Of a DNA stretch of 64,000 nt, positions 1-11,850 are shown piece by piece (the stretch's first letter is position 1; every line of letters starts with the position of its first letter). The stretch comes from Buddleja alternifolia (Eukaryota; Streptophyta; Magnoliopsida; Lamiales; Scrophulariaceae), in contig CM033402.1 of assembly GCA_019426215.1 (NCBI GenBank), positions 23,818,104-23,882,103 on the forward strand, given 5' to 3'. The notes under the pieces were generated by a model that was given only the letters and a program-made list of their open reading frames with translations, searched no databases and was not told where the DNA came from. A program made the position numbers and the translations under genes.

Positions 1-904
1 GAGGTGCTGAGTACACTGGCGCTTGATACTGAGGCGTTGGTGCTGGGGGAGGAGTTTGAAATGAAGTTTGTCCAATAGGATTTCTCTTTTCATCTCTTAG
101 AAATTTCTTGAATTTCTTGACTAATAAGATCATTTCCTTTTCTTCATTTGATTCCACTGGTTTAACCTCACTAACCGCTTTACCCTTATTTTTGGTGGTA
201 GCGATTAAGGCTCCTGATTCAGTCGCTGAAGTTGTTGTGTCGCTAACTTCACCTAACTTGAATTCGAATGCCTTTAACTCTGAAAACACATGTTCTGGAG
301 TAAGAGTCTCCAAAGTTTGTGATTCTCTCATAGCAACTATCTTGATCAAGTATTTACTTGGAAGACTTCTGAAAATCTTATTGACCATTTCCTTGTTGGT
401 TAATTCTTTGTCTAATGACGCTAACTCAGTAATGAGCAAGGTGAATCTTGCGTCCAATTGTTCTAGCGTCTCACTGGGCTGCATTTTTAAATGCTCGAAT
501 CTTTGCATGGCTATGGAGAGCTTGTTCACCTTCATTTGTGCTGAACCTTCGCACACAATGGCCAACTTATCCCATATTTCTTTGGAGATTTTACATTGCT
601 TGATCTTGTTGAACAATGCATCGTTATCTCCTAGCACTGAGTAAAGTGCACTTCGTCTAACATTATCCAGATGAGCTCTTTTTCTATCCTCTGGCGTCCA
701 TTCTATCTTAGGTTTCTCGACATAACCATCTGGAGTAGCCTCGGTCGCTCCAGGGGCTCGAGTTACAACTTTTATAATCTGAATGGGGCCATCTGTAATC
801 ACATCACACATTTCATTATCGCACGAACATAATTATGCGAATGCTCTAAGTTTCCAAGAATCATAGTTTGATTCTACCAACTCAGGCATTTTGTTAAAAG
901 CCAT
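1..904 (-). pseudogene. Copia gag, N-terminal part, with early stop codon (element A)
   Basis: Starting at the ATG at 904-902 the translation runs parallel to the gag of element C (start 16616), with the same opening, the same order of conserved Trp and Leu positions and the same Pro/Glu segment. Gag would package the element RNA in cytoplasmic particles. Codon 24 is TAA (835-833), where the element C gag has a Tyr codon (TAT), so a single transversion kills the frame early. Downstream of the stop the same frame stays alignable to C for most of the stretch. The 5' part of the gene only is in the window; the zinc-knuckle region would lie beyond position 1. Confidence 0.8.
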
Positions 905-1004
905 AATGAGATGTTTTAAAGAGAGATTTTAAAAGCGATTAATTTAAAAAAATGAATCTGAACAAGCAGTTACGCTCGGAAATGCTTAGGTTTCTACTTC
1001 AACC

Positions 1005-1016
1005 GCTCTGATAACA
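1005..1016 (-). other. Primer binding site for initiator tRNA-Met (element A)
   Basis: The minus strand reads TGTTATCAGAGC two bases beyond the LTR end. This is one base off the usual plant Copia site TGGTATCAGAGC seen in element C at 16514-16525. It marks the LTR/internal boundary of element A. Confidence 0.75.
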
Positions 1017-1018
1017 TT

Positions 1019-2493
1019 TGGTGGTCCCAAGTAGCATACGAAAGGGTCTAGAAGGGGGGGATTGAATAGAACTTGAAGTCTTTTTCGACTTCAAAAATTT
1101 CGTATTACTTTAAAGGTTTGAACGCTTTGGATGACTGAGCGCTTGGCTCAGACGCTTCAGATTACTTTAGTACGGTAACGCTTAGATCGCTTAATCAGGG
1201 TTAGCACAGCGGAAATGAGTTTTAGCATTCTTTCAGTTAATTTAATAGCTTTGCACTTTAACTCGTCTCTTTCAAAGATAAATGATGTAATAATAAATAA
1301 GACAAATAAGGTAAATGACACAAGATATATAAGATTCACTGGGTGGTGTAATCCCAGCTACGTCCTTCTTCTCATTTTTCACTTGGAGGAATTTACTAGA
1401 ATGATTTTCGAAGAGTCACACAGAATCTTCTACACGATAGTAAAGGGTGAAAATGATCTTAGGCTCCTTGATCACACAGACTTTAGCGCCAATGAAGATC
1501 GTCTTCTTCAAGCTTCTCTCACTCAGAAATACTACCTGAAAGGGTTCAACAACTTTTCTCACTCAGATGAAAGGTTGAGGTTTGTCACTAGGGTTTTGTT
1601 TGTTTTTTAAAAGATCAAACAACTTGGAATATCTCAGTTGGAATTTGAATTTCTTCTTTGGAAGATGTTTGAGATATTTGTGACTGTCTCGAATGTAGAT
1701 AAAAAGCTTGAAAGATTTGGCTATGGAGTTTCTAAGCTTTTTCTCAGCAAGTTTTTCTTATGTTTGTACGTAATATTCTCTTATAGAAATTGTATATCCC
1801 CTATTTTTTAGGGTTTGCTCGGGTAAGGTATTTATAGGCAATTTCTTGGGATCTGTCCGTTGGACACATGTAGGAGCGTGCCTCTCACGGGGCGCGTGAG
1901 TATACCTTTTTCTCTGACATTCCTGAAAGTTCGATGAAGTCGATTGGACGGGAGCAGCTGAAATTCTGAATCTTCTGACAGTCTGGTCAAAAGGTGGCTT
2001 GTCCACAAGTCACATTAGCTTATCACAATTAATGCTCTTATCAGGCATTTAATGCATTTTGAATTTAATTCCCGTTGGAAATAAATGCTCGTTGAATGAT
2101 TGCATTTAAGTCCTTCATGACTTGAGGATTTATTTCAGGTGATTCTGATATAAGTCGCTTGAGGGATTTCGAGCGCTTGATCCATAAATCCTGAAATGAG
2201 GTCTTTTAGCGTTTGACAGACGCTGAGAAGAAAATCTTTATCTTCGGTTGACTTCAGACGTTGGTCTTCAACTTCTTCTCTAGTAGACTCACCTAGAATT
2301 CTACTAGCGATTCAGTCACTAAGACTTAGTCTAAATTCTACAAAGATAAAAATTACAAGCCTATAATAAATTACAACTTTCAAACGCTTATACATCATTC
2401 TATGAAAAACGGAAACTTACATTGTATTTTTGGGGTCTAACATTAAATCCTATCTTGTCATCATCAAAACATCTAACATGAAATTTCCTAACA
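1019..2493 (-). repeat. 5' LTR of element A
   Basis: The repeat is 1,475 bases with TG...CA ends in element orientation. It is homologous to the LTRs at 14961-16511, 27220-28767, 49555-51100 and 61000-62528, but diverged from all of them, so it belongs to a sister subfamily. A TATA box (TATAAATA on the minus strand, about 1829-1836) sits at the same relative place as in the other LTRs. The paired LTR is outside the window. Confidence 0.8.
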
Positions 2494-2524
2494 GTCTGTT
2501 ATGCATTTTTGTAGATAAACGAAA

Positions 2525-5500
2525 ATGGCCAATAATCCTTTCAAAACCCTAATTGAAACAAACAAACTGACTGGATCAAACTTTGAAGATTGGCTTCGTA
2601 ACCTTAAGATTATCCTTTCGTTTGAAAGAAGACAATATGTTCTTGACATACCGGTGCAAGATGAGCCAGAAGAGGATTCATCTGATGATGGAAAGTTCCA
2701 GTACCAACAATGGAAGGAAGATGACATGCAAGTGCGATGTCTCATGTTGGCCTCTATGAGCAACAAGTTGCAGAGACAACATGAGATGATCGAGAATGCT
2801 GCGTCGATCCTCCTTCATTTGCAAGAGTTGTATGGCACTAGAACTAGGCGAGAAAGATATGGTATCTCCAAGGAGCTCTTCAAAGCTCGAATGACTGAAA
2901 ACTCTGATGTAAGTGTGCACGTACTTAAAATGATCGGGCTAATTGAAAAATTGGTTGGTCTGGGCGTGCCACTTGATAATGAGCTTTCTATGGATTTGGC
3001 CCTACAGTCATTGCCTAACTCTTATGATCAATTTGTGGTCAATTTCAACATGAACCAACTTGAAGCAAAGCTTCCTGAGCTATTGAACATGTTGAAGACT
3101 GCTGAAAGCACCATCAAGAAGGATAAACCGGTGCTTCTTATGAATTCTTCATCAAAAGCCAAGAAGGGCAACAAGAAGACGAATAAGACTAAGAAGCTGA
3201 AAGGTAATGGTGGTGCGAAGAAGGGTAAGAAGTCCAAGTCTAAAAAGTCTGATGAGTGCTTCAAATATGGGAAAGTTAGGCACTGGCAAAGGAACTGCAA
3301 AGAGCCTCCGGCTCAAGGTATGTTCTTTGTTGAAGTTAACTTCACTATTAACGATTCTTCTTGGATTTTTGACACTGGGTGCGGTGTTCATATCTGCAAT
3401 GATTTGCAGGTGATGAAAAGAACCAAGGAGCTAAGTAGAGGAGATATGACCCTGCGGATGGGGAATGGAGCATTGGTTGCTGCCAAAGCCGTGGGGACAA
3501 TCTACTTACAGTTAGGAGATAGGAAATTAGTTTTACATTCCGTTTATTTTGTTCCTGAAATAATAAGAAATATTATCTCGATTTCGGTTTTGGATAGAGA
3601 AGGATATTGTTTTGAGATTCGTAATAAAAGTTTGCTTTTGTTTTATGAATCGTCTCTTGTTATGGAATCGAAAATGAAGGATGGAATGTATACTATATCC
3701 CCAATAATTTCCAATCTCAATATTCAACAAAGTAACAAACGTAAACAAGATAATCAAGTAAACGCACAAATGTGGCACGAAAGACTTGGACATATTTCCA
3801 AAGAAAGAATTCGAACAATGGCAAAACATTTAGGTGTAAATGAATTAGATGAATTGTCAAGTTGCTAATCATGTCTTAAAGGAAAAATTACCAAGTTACC
3901 GTTTTCGGGGAAAGCGGAATGAGCCACAAAGCCATTCGACTTGGTCCATACGGACGTGTGTGGGCCAATGAATGTAGCACTCATGGTAGCCAAAGCTACT
4001 TCATAACTTTTAACGATTATTATTCACTGTATGGTTACTTATATCTTATGAGATATAAATCTGAATCCTTTGAGAAGTTTAAGGAGTTCAGAAATCAAGT
4101 AGAGAAACAACATGGTAGAAGTATTAAGGCTCTTCGATCCGATCGAGGAGGAGAATGCTTGTCTACCGAGTTTCTTGATTATCTTAGAGAGAATGGAATT
4201 CTCTCACAGTGGACACCGCCCGGCACGCCTCAACATAACGGGGTAGCCGAGCGTAGTAATCGAACATTGCTAGATATGGTTCGATCCATGATGGGTTTCA
4301 CTAAAGTTCCTAAGTCCATGTGGGGCTATGCTCTTGAAACGGCTGTCTATCTGTTGAATAGATCGCCTAGCAAGACGGTGCCTAATACCCCATATGAAAG
4401 TTGGTGTGGAAAGACGCCCTCATATAATCATTTGAGAATATGGGGGTGTCCAGCTTATGTAAAGCACTTAGTGGGAGAAAAATTGGACCCCAAGTCCTCT
4501 TTGTGCTATTTTATAGGATATCCAAAGGAAATTGTTGGATATTACTTCTACAGCCCAACGAAACAAAAGGTTATTGTTTCGAGAAACGCCAATTTCTTGG
4601 AGAGGGTCACCTTCTAGATAGGAAAGGCGAGGCTGTAGAACTTGATGAGGTCCATGAGAATGGATCAAGTCAAGAGATACAAATTAACCCACACGACACC
4701 AACGAGGCTACATCAGAGGCACCCACTGAAAACACACAACCTTTGAGGAGATCAAAGAGGATCCCAAAGGAGCCTGAAAGATGGCTTGGCCTATTGCAAG
4801 AGGAGGGCACTCAAGATCCTCCTCTAGACTCTGATCCGAAGAGTTTTAAGAGTGCAATGTCTGACATTGATTCGAGAAAATGGCTAGAGGCCATGACATC
4901 CGAAATGGACTCCATGTACTCCAACAAGGTATGGACCTTGGTTGACCCACCTGAGGGCATCAAGCCCATTGGCTATAAGTGGGTCTACAAATGAAAGCTT
5001 GGATTCGATGGAGAGGTAGTCACCTATAAGGCTCGCCTCGTGGCAAAAGGATTTACTCAAAGACAAGGGATTGACTATGAGGAAACCTTCTCGCCAGTGG
5101 CTATGCTGAAATCCATTAGGATTATGATTGCAATATCTGCATATTTTGATTATGAAATATTGCAGATGGATGTAAAGACTGCATTCCTCAATGGAGAAAT
5201 TGAGGAAGAAATTTACATGCAACAGCCAGAGGGCTTTACATCCAAAGGGAGCAAACACAAAGTGTGTAAACTCCAAAGGTCCATCTATGGACTTAAGCAA
5301 ACTTCTCAAAGTTGGAACAAACATTTTGACACTGTCATACAAGAGTATGGATACATTCAAAACATTGAAGAGGCATGTGTGTATAAGAAAGACAGTGGGA
5401 GCGCAGTCACGTTCATCATACTTTATGTAGATGACATCCTACTAATTGGAAATGATGTAGGGATGATGCAGTCAACTAAAGTATGGCTCTCTAATAAATT

Positions 5501-6407
5501 CTCCATGAAAGATATGGGAGAGGCGTCTTACATACTCGGTATGAAGATCTATAGGGATAGATCGAATAGGATGCTAGGTCTCTCCCAATCTGCATATGTC
5601 GATCGCGTACTCAAAAGATTTGAAATGGAAGAGTCTAAGAAGGGATTCTTGCCAATAGGACATGGCATCACACTTTCCAAGTCTATGTGCCCAAAGACTG
5701 AAGAAGAAAGAGTGAAAATGTCCAAAACTCCCTATACTTCTGCGATAGGTAGTATAATGTACACAATGATATGCACAAGACCCGATGTAGCTTATGCATT
5801 GAGTGCGTGCAGTTGATATCAAGTGAATCCAGGCATGGCACACTAGAGTTCGGTGAAAACAATCCTTAAATATCTAAGGAGAACTAAGGAATTGTTCTTG
5901 ATATACGGACGAGGAGAATTGGAATTAGAGGGGTTTACTGATTCGAGTTTCCAATCCGACAAAGATGACTCAGAGTCGGTCTCTAGGTTTGTATTTCTGC
6001 TTAATGGCGGAGCGGTTAGCTGGAAGAGTTCCAAGCAAGCAACCATAGCCGACTCCACCACTGAAGCAGAATTCATTGCAGCAAATGTAGCTACAAAAGA
6101 AGTTTGGATGAGGAACTTCATCCAAGAATTGGGTGTCGTTCCATCCGTTGGGAATCCAGTAATGGTATACTGTGATAACAACGGGGCTATTGCGCAAGCA
6201 AAAGAGCCGAGGTCTCATCAGAAATCCAAACATGTTCTGAGCAAATTCCGATTGATACGAGAAATCATTGGAAGAGGCGACGTGCGAATGGAGCGCATGG
6301 ATACAGCGGACAACATAGCTGACCCACTCAACAAACCCCTTAGCCAAAAAGTATTTGAAGGACATCTGGGAAGAATGGGCCTTAAGTACATGGGCAATTG
6401 GCGCTAG
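2525..6407 (+). pseudogene. Copia element B gag-pol, disrupted by stops and one frameshift
   Basis: This is one degenerate gag-pol gene. 2525-3868 encodes gag, a zinc knuckle whose second Cys is Tyr (about 3257-3300), an aspartic protease with Asp-Thr-Gly (about 3370) and the start of the pre-integrase domain. 3919-4617 carries the integrase core with Ser-Asp-Arg-Gly-Gly-Glu and Gly-Val-Ala-Glu-Arg. 4440-4994 and 5040-5816 carry reverse transcriptase with Tyr-Val-Asp-Asp-Ile. 5853-6407 carries RNase H. In-frame stops fall at 3866-3868, 3920-3922, 4992-4994, 5814-5816 and 5844-5846, and the frame shifts near 3980. The gene cannot make a polyprotein. The left LTR and primer site are not visible because element A lies immediately upstream. 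Confidence 0.9.
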
Positions 6408-6421
6408 GGCAAGTGGGAGAT

Positions 6422-8539
6422 TGTTAGAGTTAGTGCCCGGCGCACCAATTATTGGGCGCCATTCTTTGTAATAGTAACTCTAGAGTTGAACAATCGTTTT
6501 CTTATAAATAAAGTCAATCTCTTTTTTATGTGTGGCATGTCTTTATTCTTAAATTAGTTTTTACTTTGGCTTAGAATAAAGTCCCGAAGGATCACACATA
6601 GCTATGGGACATCATTGCACATTGGGTGTGGCAATGATGGAATATGTCTCGAAGGCTGAGATATTTAAACATTGTTCCAAGTCGTGAAAGTGTTCATCGA
6701 GATAAAGGGATATCGATGCAACCCAAAAGACTTGCTCATATGATGCATACTCTGATAGAAATGTATCTCGTTCCATAGATAGTGGCACGATGAAAGCCAA
6801 TGCATATATGAGGGTTGCTATTGGGGTAATGGGCGAACTGAACAACCCCATGGAAGTTCCTGAAATGGATTCCCAGTCGAATGTGGAACTTCCAGTGGTC
6901 TTGTAGTATAAGAGTAATCCTTATGGACCAAAGATTCCATTGGATATCTTATGCGTATCCGTGCATGTTCTTGATTTGTTACATGATCACTTTAGATGAT
7001 CGAATATGGGCAAACTCAGACATGCACGTCTTACGTATTAAGGCAAATGAGAATCAAAAGGAATCTATCTCTGACATTAGCCAGTCGGTTAATCTCCTAT
7101 GGTTACATAGTGAATCGACTTAAGGAATCTTCGGCCGAAGTATGATATCTAAAGAGGCATAGGGTTTCCTCGTTTAGATAGTCAAAGTCGATTTCACATA
7201 ACGTGAGAAACATAGTATTGAATTAATAGAACTTCGACTTTAGCCAATGCTCTAGATTCAATCGGGAGATTAGATAGAGAGATCTTACTTATGCGAGGAT
7301 CAAAATCGCAAAAAACGTATCTTTACTTTCATTTTATCTAGGTCTTCGGGATCCTATGGTAGGTGGGCAACCGCGATTTGTAAGTAATTTGAGGCTTGAT
7401 TAAATCAAGGGATTGATTTAATCTAGTACTTTCCATTTCAGGAAGGTACACTAGCACTGTGGGAAAGTGTACTTACTACTAGATAGAAACAAGCCTAAGG
7501 GGTCACACACTAACTCGAGAGAGTCACTGCTTGAATAGATGTGATTAATCAATTTCGAGGAAATTGAGGGAATTAGGAAAGTTTAGTACTTTCCTAATAT
7601 GGAATATAAATTAATTGAAGGATTCAATTAATTTTACTCTTATAATTAATCTTGTAGAATTAATTAAATTAATGGACCTAGTAGAGTCCAAGTATTTTAT
7701 TTCATTGGGTGGAGCCCAAGTGCAATAAATAAATGTTGGAATTAGTTGGTTGGATTTAATTTGATTTGTATTTAATTGATGGGTTGCACCTATAATTAAA
7801 TTGAGAAGTCAAAATTAAATCCTAAAGTCCAATTAAATGGAATTGACCGATTTGTGAGTGTAAATAAGGAAGGGGGTGATTTTATATGTGGTGGAAGAGG
7901 AAAAGAGTTTTCCCCTCCTCCAAGTCTTCATAGGATAAGGATTACTAGAGAGTTTGGGAGAAAAGAAGTTTCCTTTTCCTAATAGGACTCTGGGTAATCT
8001 TCACCTATAAATAAGAGATGAAGGAGACTAAAATAGATGATGAAAAAGCTGAAAAATCCGCCCCCCTCTCTTAGACCTAAAATCGGCCACCTCTCTCTCC
8101 TCTTTTCAACAAGACGTCGTTCTATTCATGTGTTGAATTAAACGACTTAGAAAATATTCCTACCTTTCACATAATCAAGCCTAAGTTAAGCTTAGAATCG
8201 TTTTGTTGTCTAGCACGCAAGGCAAGACGATTGGTGACTTGAACGAGGCGTGGATACATCTTAGAGGTGCGACGCTTGGAGCACTCTAAACCGGGAGATA
8301 CGAAAGACGACGAGCAATTTCTCACCCAAGGAAAATTGTGTGGATTTGCACCACAGGGTTGCTGAGATCCAAAGTACGAGGTGAAACGAAATTTTCGAAA
8401 GGTATAATTTCGTTTACCTCCTTATCAAATTCGATCGAACCAATTCCATATTCCTGTTTTTGGGTGGTTGTACGTTTACTTTTGTAAAATTTTAATTCCC
8501 GCTGCCATGAGCCACCCGAGGGAATGAGTCAACCCAACA
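6422..8539 (+). repeat. 3' LTR of Copia element B (right end approximate)
   Basis: The repeat begins TGTTAGAGTTAGTGCCC directly after the polypurine tract. A TATA box with downstream context (CCTATAAATAAGAG, about 8005) supports an LTR promoter. The right end is placed at ...AACCCAACA (8539), a TG...CA-compatible end followed by TTTGGAT. No second copy is in the window, so the end and the target duplication are unverified. It contains no coding frame I can support. Confidence 0.65.
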
Positions 8540-9708
8540 TTTGGATTTCACGTAACCAAAAACCTAAATCCACATAGGACACGATTTAGTATCTTAGTGA
8601 TTAATGTGTAAAATGCAATATACAAGTGTCTATAAGTGTTATGTTTTGAACTCAGTGCATACGCGAGTAAAAATGATCAATTGTATGTCAATTGTTTCAA
8701 TTCATGGCATACACGAGTATAATGACCAATCGTATATCAATATAGCACTTTTACCTTTAGTCCACTTCTATTCACATTAGTGGTTAAGTTTGTTCTCCCT
8801 AGATTCATCCTATGTCTTTTTCACGACTTTTCCTTTGTTCTAATCTCATTTACTGTAAGAGTCTCAAACTCTCTTTAAAAGAGATCAGCCACAAAGTACT
8901 AAGTCATTATCATAGAAGCAACAAGCCTCTTATGTACAAAACACAAAATGGCTAACACTGACAATGCAAGCCTTTTCACGAAAAAAAAAGACTTCATTTT
9001 TAGATGCCTTCATTATCAGGAAGAGACTGTACAAAAATTTGAACTCATCACTTCTCATAAGAGAAGTCGTTGTTTGTTGACTTTAATTTCTAATAGTATT
9101 TGGCCTTACCCTCAAAACAACTCATTGTTCTCTTATTCCAGGTATGCTTCTAATAATCAAATACTAAAGTTAACAATCCCAATTCAGTTTAATTTTACGG
9201 ATGTATTACTCATTTGATCCACTTATAGATCAAAAGTATGAATTTTTATTCGCATATGAGATCATATATCATACAATTCACAAAGACATCAGAAGTAGTG
9301 GATATTGTTTTCCACTTATTGTAAATTCATTGATCTTTTATATTAGTACTCGTCTAGTACTATTCTAAAATCTCAATACTCATATGAGATTTTTTGGTTG
9401 CCATGGTCATATTAGAGATATCATACATGCCCATCTATACTAAGCAAATTAACATTTATGACAATTCATCATAATGTACAGATTTGAAAGATCACGTAGT
9501 GCCGAATCATCATCCGTGTCAAAATGTTCATTATCACAAGTTTCATTCTTAGTAAAATATTCTCATAAAGTTCTAGGTAAATATCACTTGAACCAACCTT
9601 ATAACTCCACCTAATTTCATGATCAAAGCATATCATGATATATATAAGAAAACACATCTTATCATACACATGTAAGTCGTTAAAGTTGTCAAAAAGAAAA
9701 CAATATAT
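8540..9708. other. Unassigned AT-rich DNA
   Basis: I recognise no gene here. An 89-codon open frame at 8948-9217 has no recognisable domain. Two similar 70-base stretches (around 8655-8700 and 8700-8745, both with a 'gcata-cacgagta-aatga-caat' pattern) suggest a decayed local duplication. The texture is that of decayed LTR sequence, but I cannot assign a family. Confidence 0.4.
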
Positions 9709-11209
9709 TGATAGGCTATTATTTTATGCATTTTAGAGCCTCATATTCATGTTGTTTACATTGGTTTATGCATGATTTATATCACATATGCTTGTAATGT
9801 GTGTGCTTATTGAGTAAATGTGGAAAATCATTGAAGGTGGAAAATCATTGCAATAGAGGAAAATTGAATGGAAATGCAGAATTACAGAGTCTTTAGAGTC
9901 TGATTTGAAGATGTGTCCTCTGACAAAGCTGTAGAACTCTGTCTTGGCTTCATGTGGGAACTTGAATCACACAAATCAGAGATCTGTAGAGAAAGTTATA
10001 AAGAAAACAATATCACTGCGCAGACAGAAATTTACGCTTGACTATGAAATAGTTGACGTTCGTAAGTTGACTTGGTCAACATACGAACGTGGGATACCTG
10101 ACATTCGGAAGTGAGGTTGATGGGAAAAATAGCAAATTTTATGAGTTTTCCTATTTTAACTCAAGTTGGAGTCTTCCCCTTCCACCCTTATATATAGTCG
10201 ATCAGTTCATTAGGGTTTATAACACGAAATTCACATAGAGTAGAGCCCTATTAGGGTTTAGATTTAGTTTTTACATATGCATGAAGATCTACACAAACCT
10301 ATGAAGGTGAAGAAATCAAAAAGCATGGAAGGGATGAAAATCGAAGTTCAACCATCAAATATAATACGGAATTTTCTTAGATTAGATTTATATTTATTTA
10401 TGAATATGAATCTTTCTTTAAGTTTCTATCTTTAATATTTGTTGATAAATTAGATTTTTTGAACTAAAGCCATATTTAAGATAAATTATGATGTTTGAGT
10501 TATAAATTGTGTTTTTCATATTAATTTCATTGTTGTTTTGTTTTAATCTTGTTCTTAATGTTTTATATGATTAGCTACCATATGTAAGATTTTATGCTCA
10601 AATTATCTGTTTGGGAGAGTAATTTGAGGTGCAAAAATGATTAATAACATCTTCTAAGTCAGTTGATGCTAGGGATAGCTACATACTCCGGATGCTGTTA
10701 GCCGGATTTATTTGGAGGAAATCTTGGTTTATCTGGGGAAAATTCTAGTTTTTAATGCATACAAGAGAGATTGCTACACCCAATATAGTATAGGTTATCA
10801 TGAGAGAGGGATCCGTGTAATAATAATCTTAACGAATTTTCCACCGTAGCAACATTAGTCTAATAATATGAAAATGTGATTTTAACAAGAGATGATTAAT
10901 TTTTGCCAACACATATGTCTTAGTTCCTCTCTTCCATAGCTATCTTGATTTTGACATCTTGTTTCTTGTATCTTGTTTTCTTTTATTTTTCTTCCATAAT
11001 ATTTTAGTTAATTCTTTCTTTTAGTTTATTTTATTGCTTTTAAAATCTTTAAATCTCTGATTTCTTTAAGTTCTTGTTTGCTTTAATTTCTCATAAAACT
11101 AATAGACAAGTCTCTTTGGGTTCGACATCCTGGACTTAATTGTCCACTTTATTATTACACATGACCAGTCATCTTGCTATAAAAATACGCAGAGTTCTAC
11201 CATGTCACA
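9709..11209 (+). repeat. Probable Ty3/Gypsy-type solo LTR, degraded
   Basis: The start TGATAGGCTATTATTTT and the layout resemble the better-defined LTR at 11851-13443: a promoter-like TATATATAG near 10190, a leader with 'agggtttata', then a long AT-rich tail ending in a 'gttcgacatcc...gtccacttta' motif. The candidate flanks TATAT (9704-9708) and TATAC (11210-11214) match in four of five bases. No gag or pol follows on either side, which fits a solo LTR left by recombination. The ends are uncertain by some tens of bases. Confidence 0.5.
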
Positions 11210-11845
11210 TATACATTTCATAAACATATGCACATGAGCTACAAGTCAACAACTTTTCAATGCAAAGAACGTATGTATTGTACATGTGATTACTAACATA
11301 ATGAGCTCTAAGTATTTTTACACATACGAGAAACCATATTAACCATCCCATTCTAGAGCCTATCTCTAGGAGCGAATTTCATTAGACGTCGAGGACCATT
11401 ATTAATCCTCAAAGATAATAATTTTCTCGTCTTGAATTCCAGCTCTCTCTTTTTTCATACTTTAATCAATAAAGACTGCAAGAGACGTAGATCTCTGTCT
11501 TTATTTTCAATGTAAATCCTATCAAATTCACATCTCCAAAACTCAGTTAGAGGGTTTCTCCATAATCTTTCTCTAGGTCTGGACCACCAAAATAATGAAC
11601 CAATGAAGTAGTTCCTTGTACTTCATTTTCATTATCTTAAAATGTTCACGCAAAGAATGCTCGGGGAGCATTCTATACTACCTCAGCAATTCTAACTTTG
11701 CTAAATGCACACGAGTACTTCTTGCTCTAACTCCCCTACGGAAGATACTAGAAGTAAATTCGGATCTCGCCATCTATAAAAAAAATTGATATTAGATTGG
11801 CACAAAGCCAATCATAATACATTACCTAATATGAACATTTTAACA
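11210..11845. other. Unassigned AT-rich DNA between two solo LTRs
   Basis: I see no reading frame, RNA gene or repeat that I can name in this stretch. It is probably older host or repeat DNA into which the two flanking LTRs inserted. Confidence 0.4.
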
Positions 11846-11850
11846 CTTGA

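Larger units (their letters stand above)
1..2493 (-). mobile_element. Element A: Copia element (C/D family relative), 5' LTR plus gag start, cut by window edge
   Basis: Read on the minus strand, this is an LTR (2493 to 1019), an initiator tRNA-Met primer site and the start of a gag gene that continues beyond the left window edge. The LTR begins TGTTAGGAAATTTCATG and ends in a GGGACCACCA-type terminus, matching the termini of elements C and D, but it is clearly diverged and slightly shorter (1,475 bases against about 1,550). The insertion edge at 2493 lies 31 bases upstream of the gag ATG of Copia element B, so A interrupted B between its left end and its gag. The right-hand target duplicate would be GTCTG (2494-2498); its partner is outside the window and cannot be checked. 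Confidence 0.85.
2499..8539 (+). mobile_element. Copia element B, internal region plus 3' LTR
   Basis: The element runs from just right of the element A insertion through gag-pol to a long LTR. After the RNase H stop at 6407 comes a purine-rich tract (about 6409-6421, GGGCAAGTGGGAGA) and then TGTTAGAGTTAG, the usual start of a Copia LTR. The gag has the Asn-Phe-x-Asp-Trp-x-Arg-Asn-Leu type of opening, a different Copia lineage from elements A, C and D. Several inactivating mutations show that it is old compared with C. Confidence 0.8.

Noticed and set aside
108..644. 178-codon plus-strand open frame
   Set aside because: It is the shadow of the minus-strand gag of element A, which aligns to the element C gag along its length.
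8948..9217. 89-codon open frame as a host gene
   Set aside because: It has no recognisable domain, no splice context and low-complexity composition in decayed AT-rich DNA.
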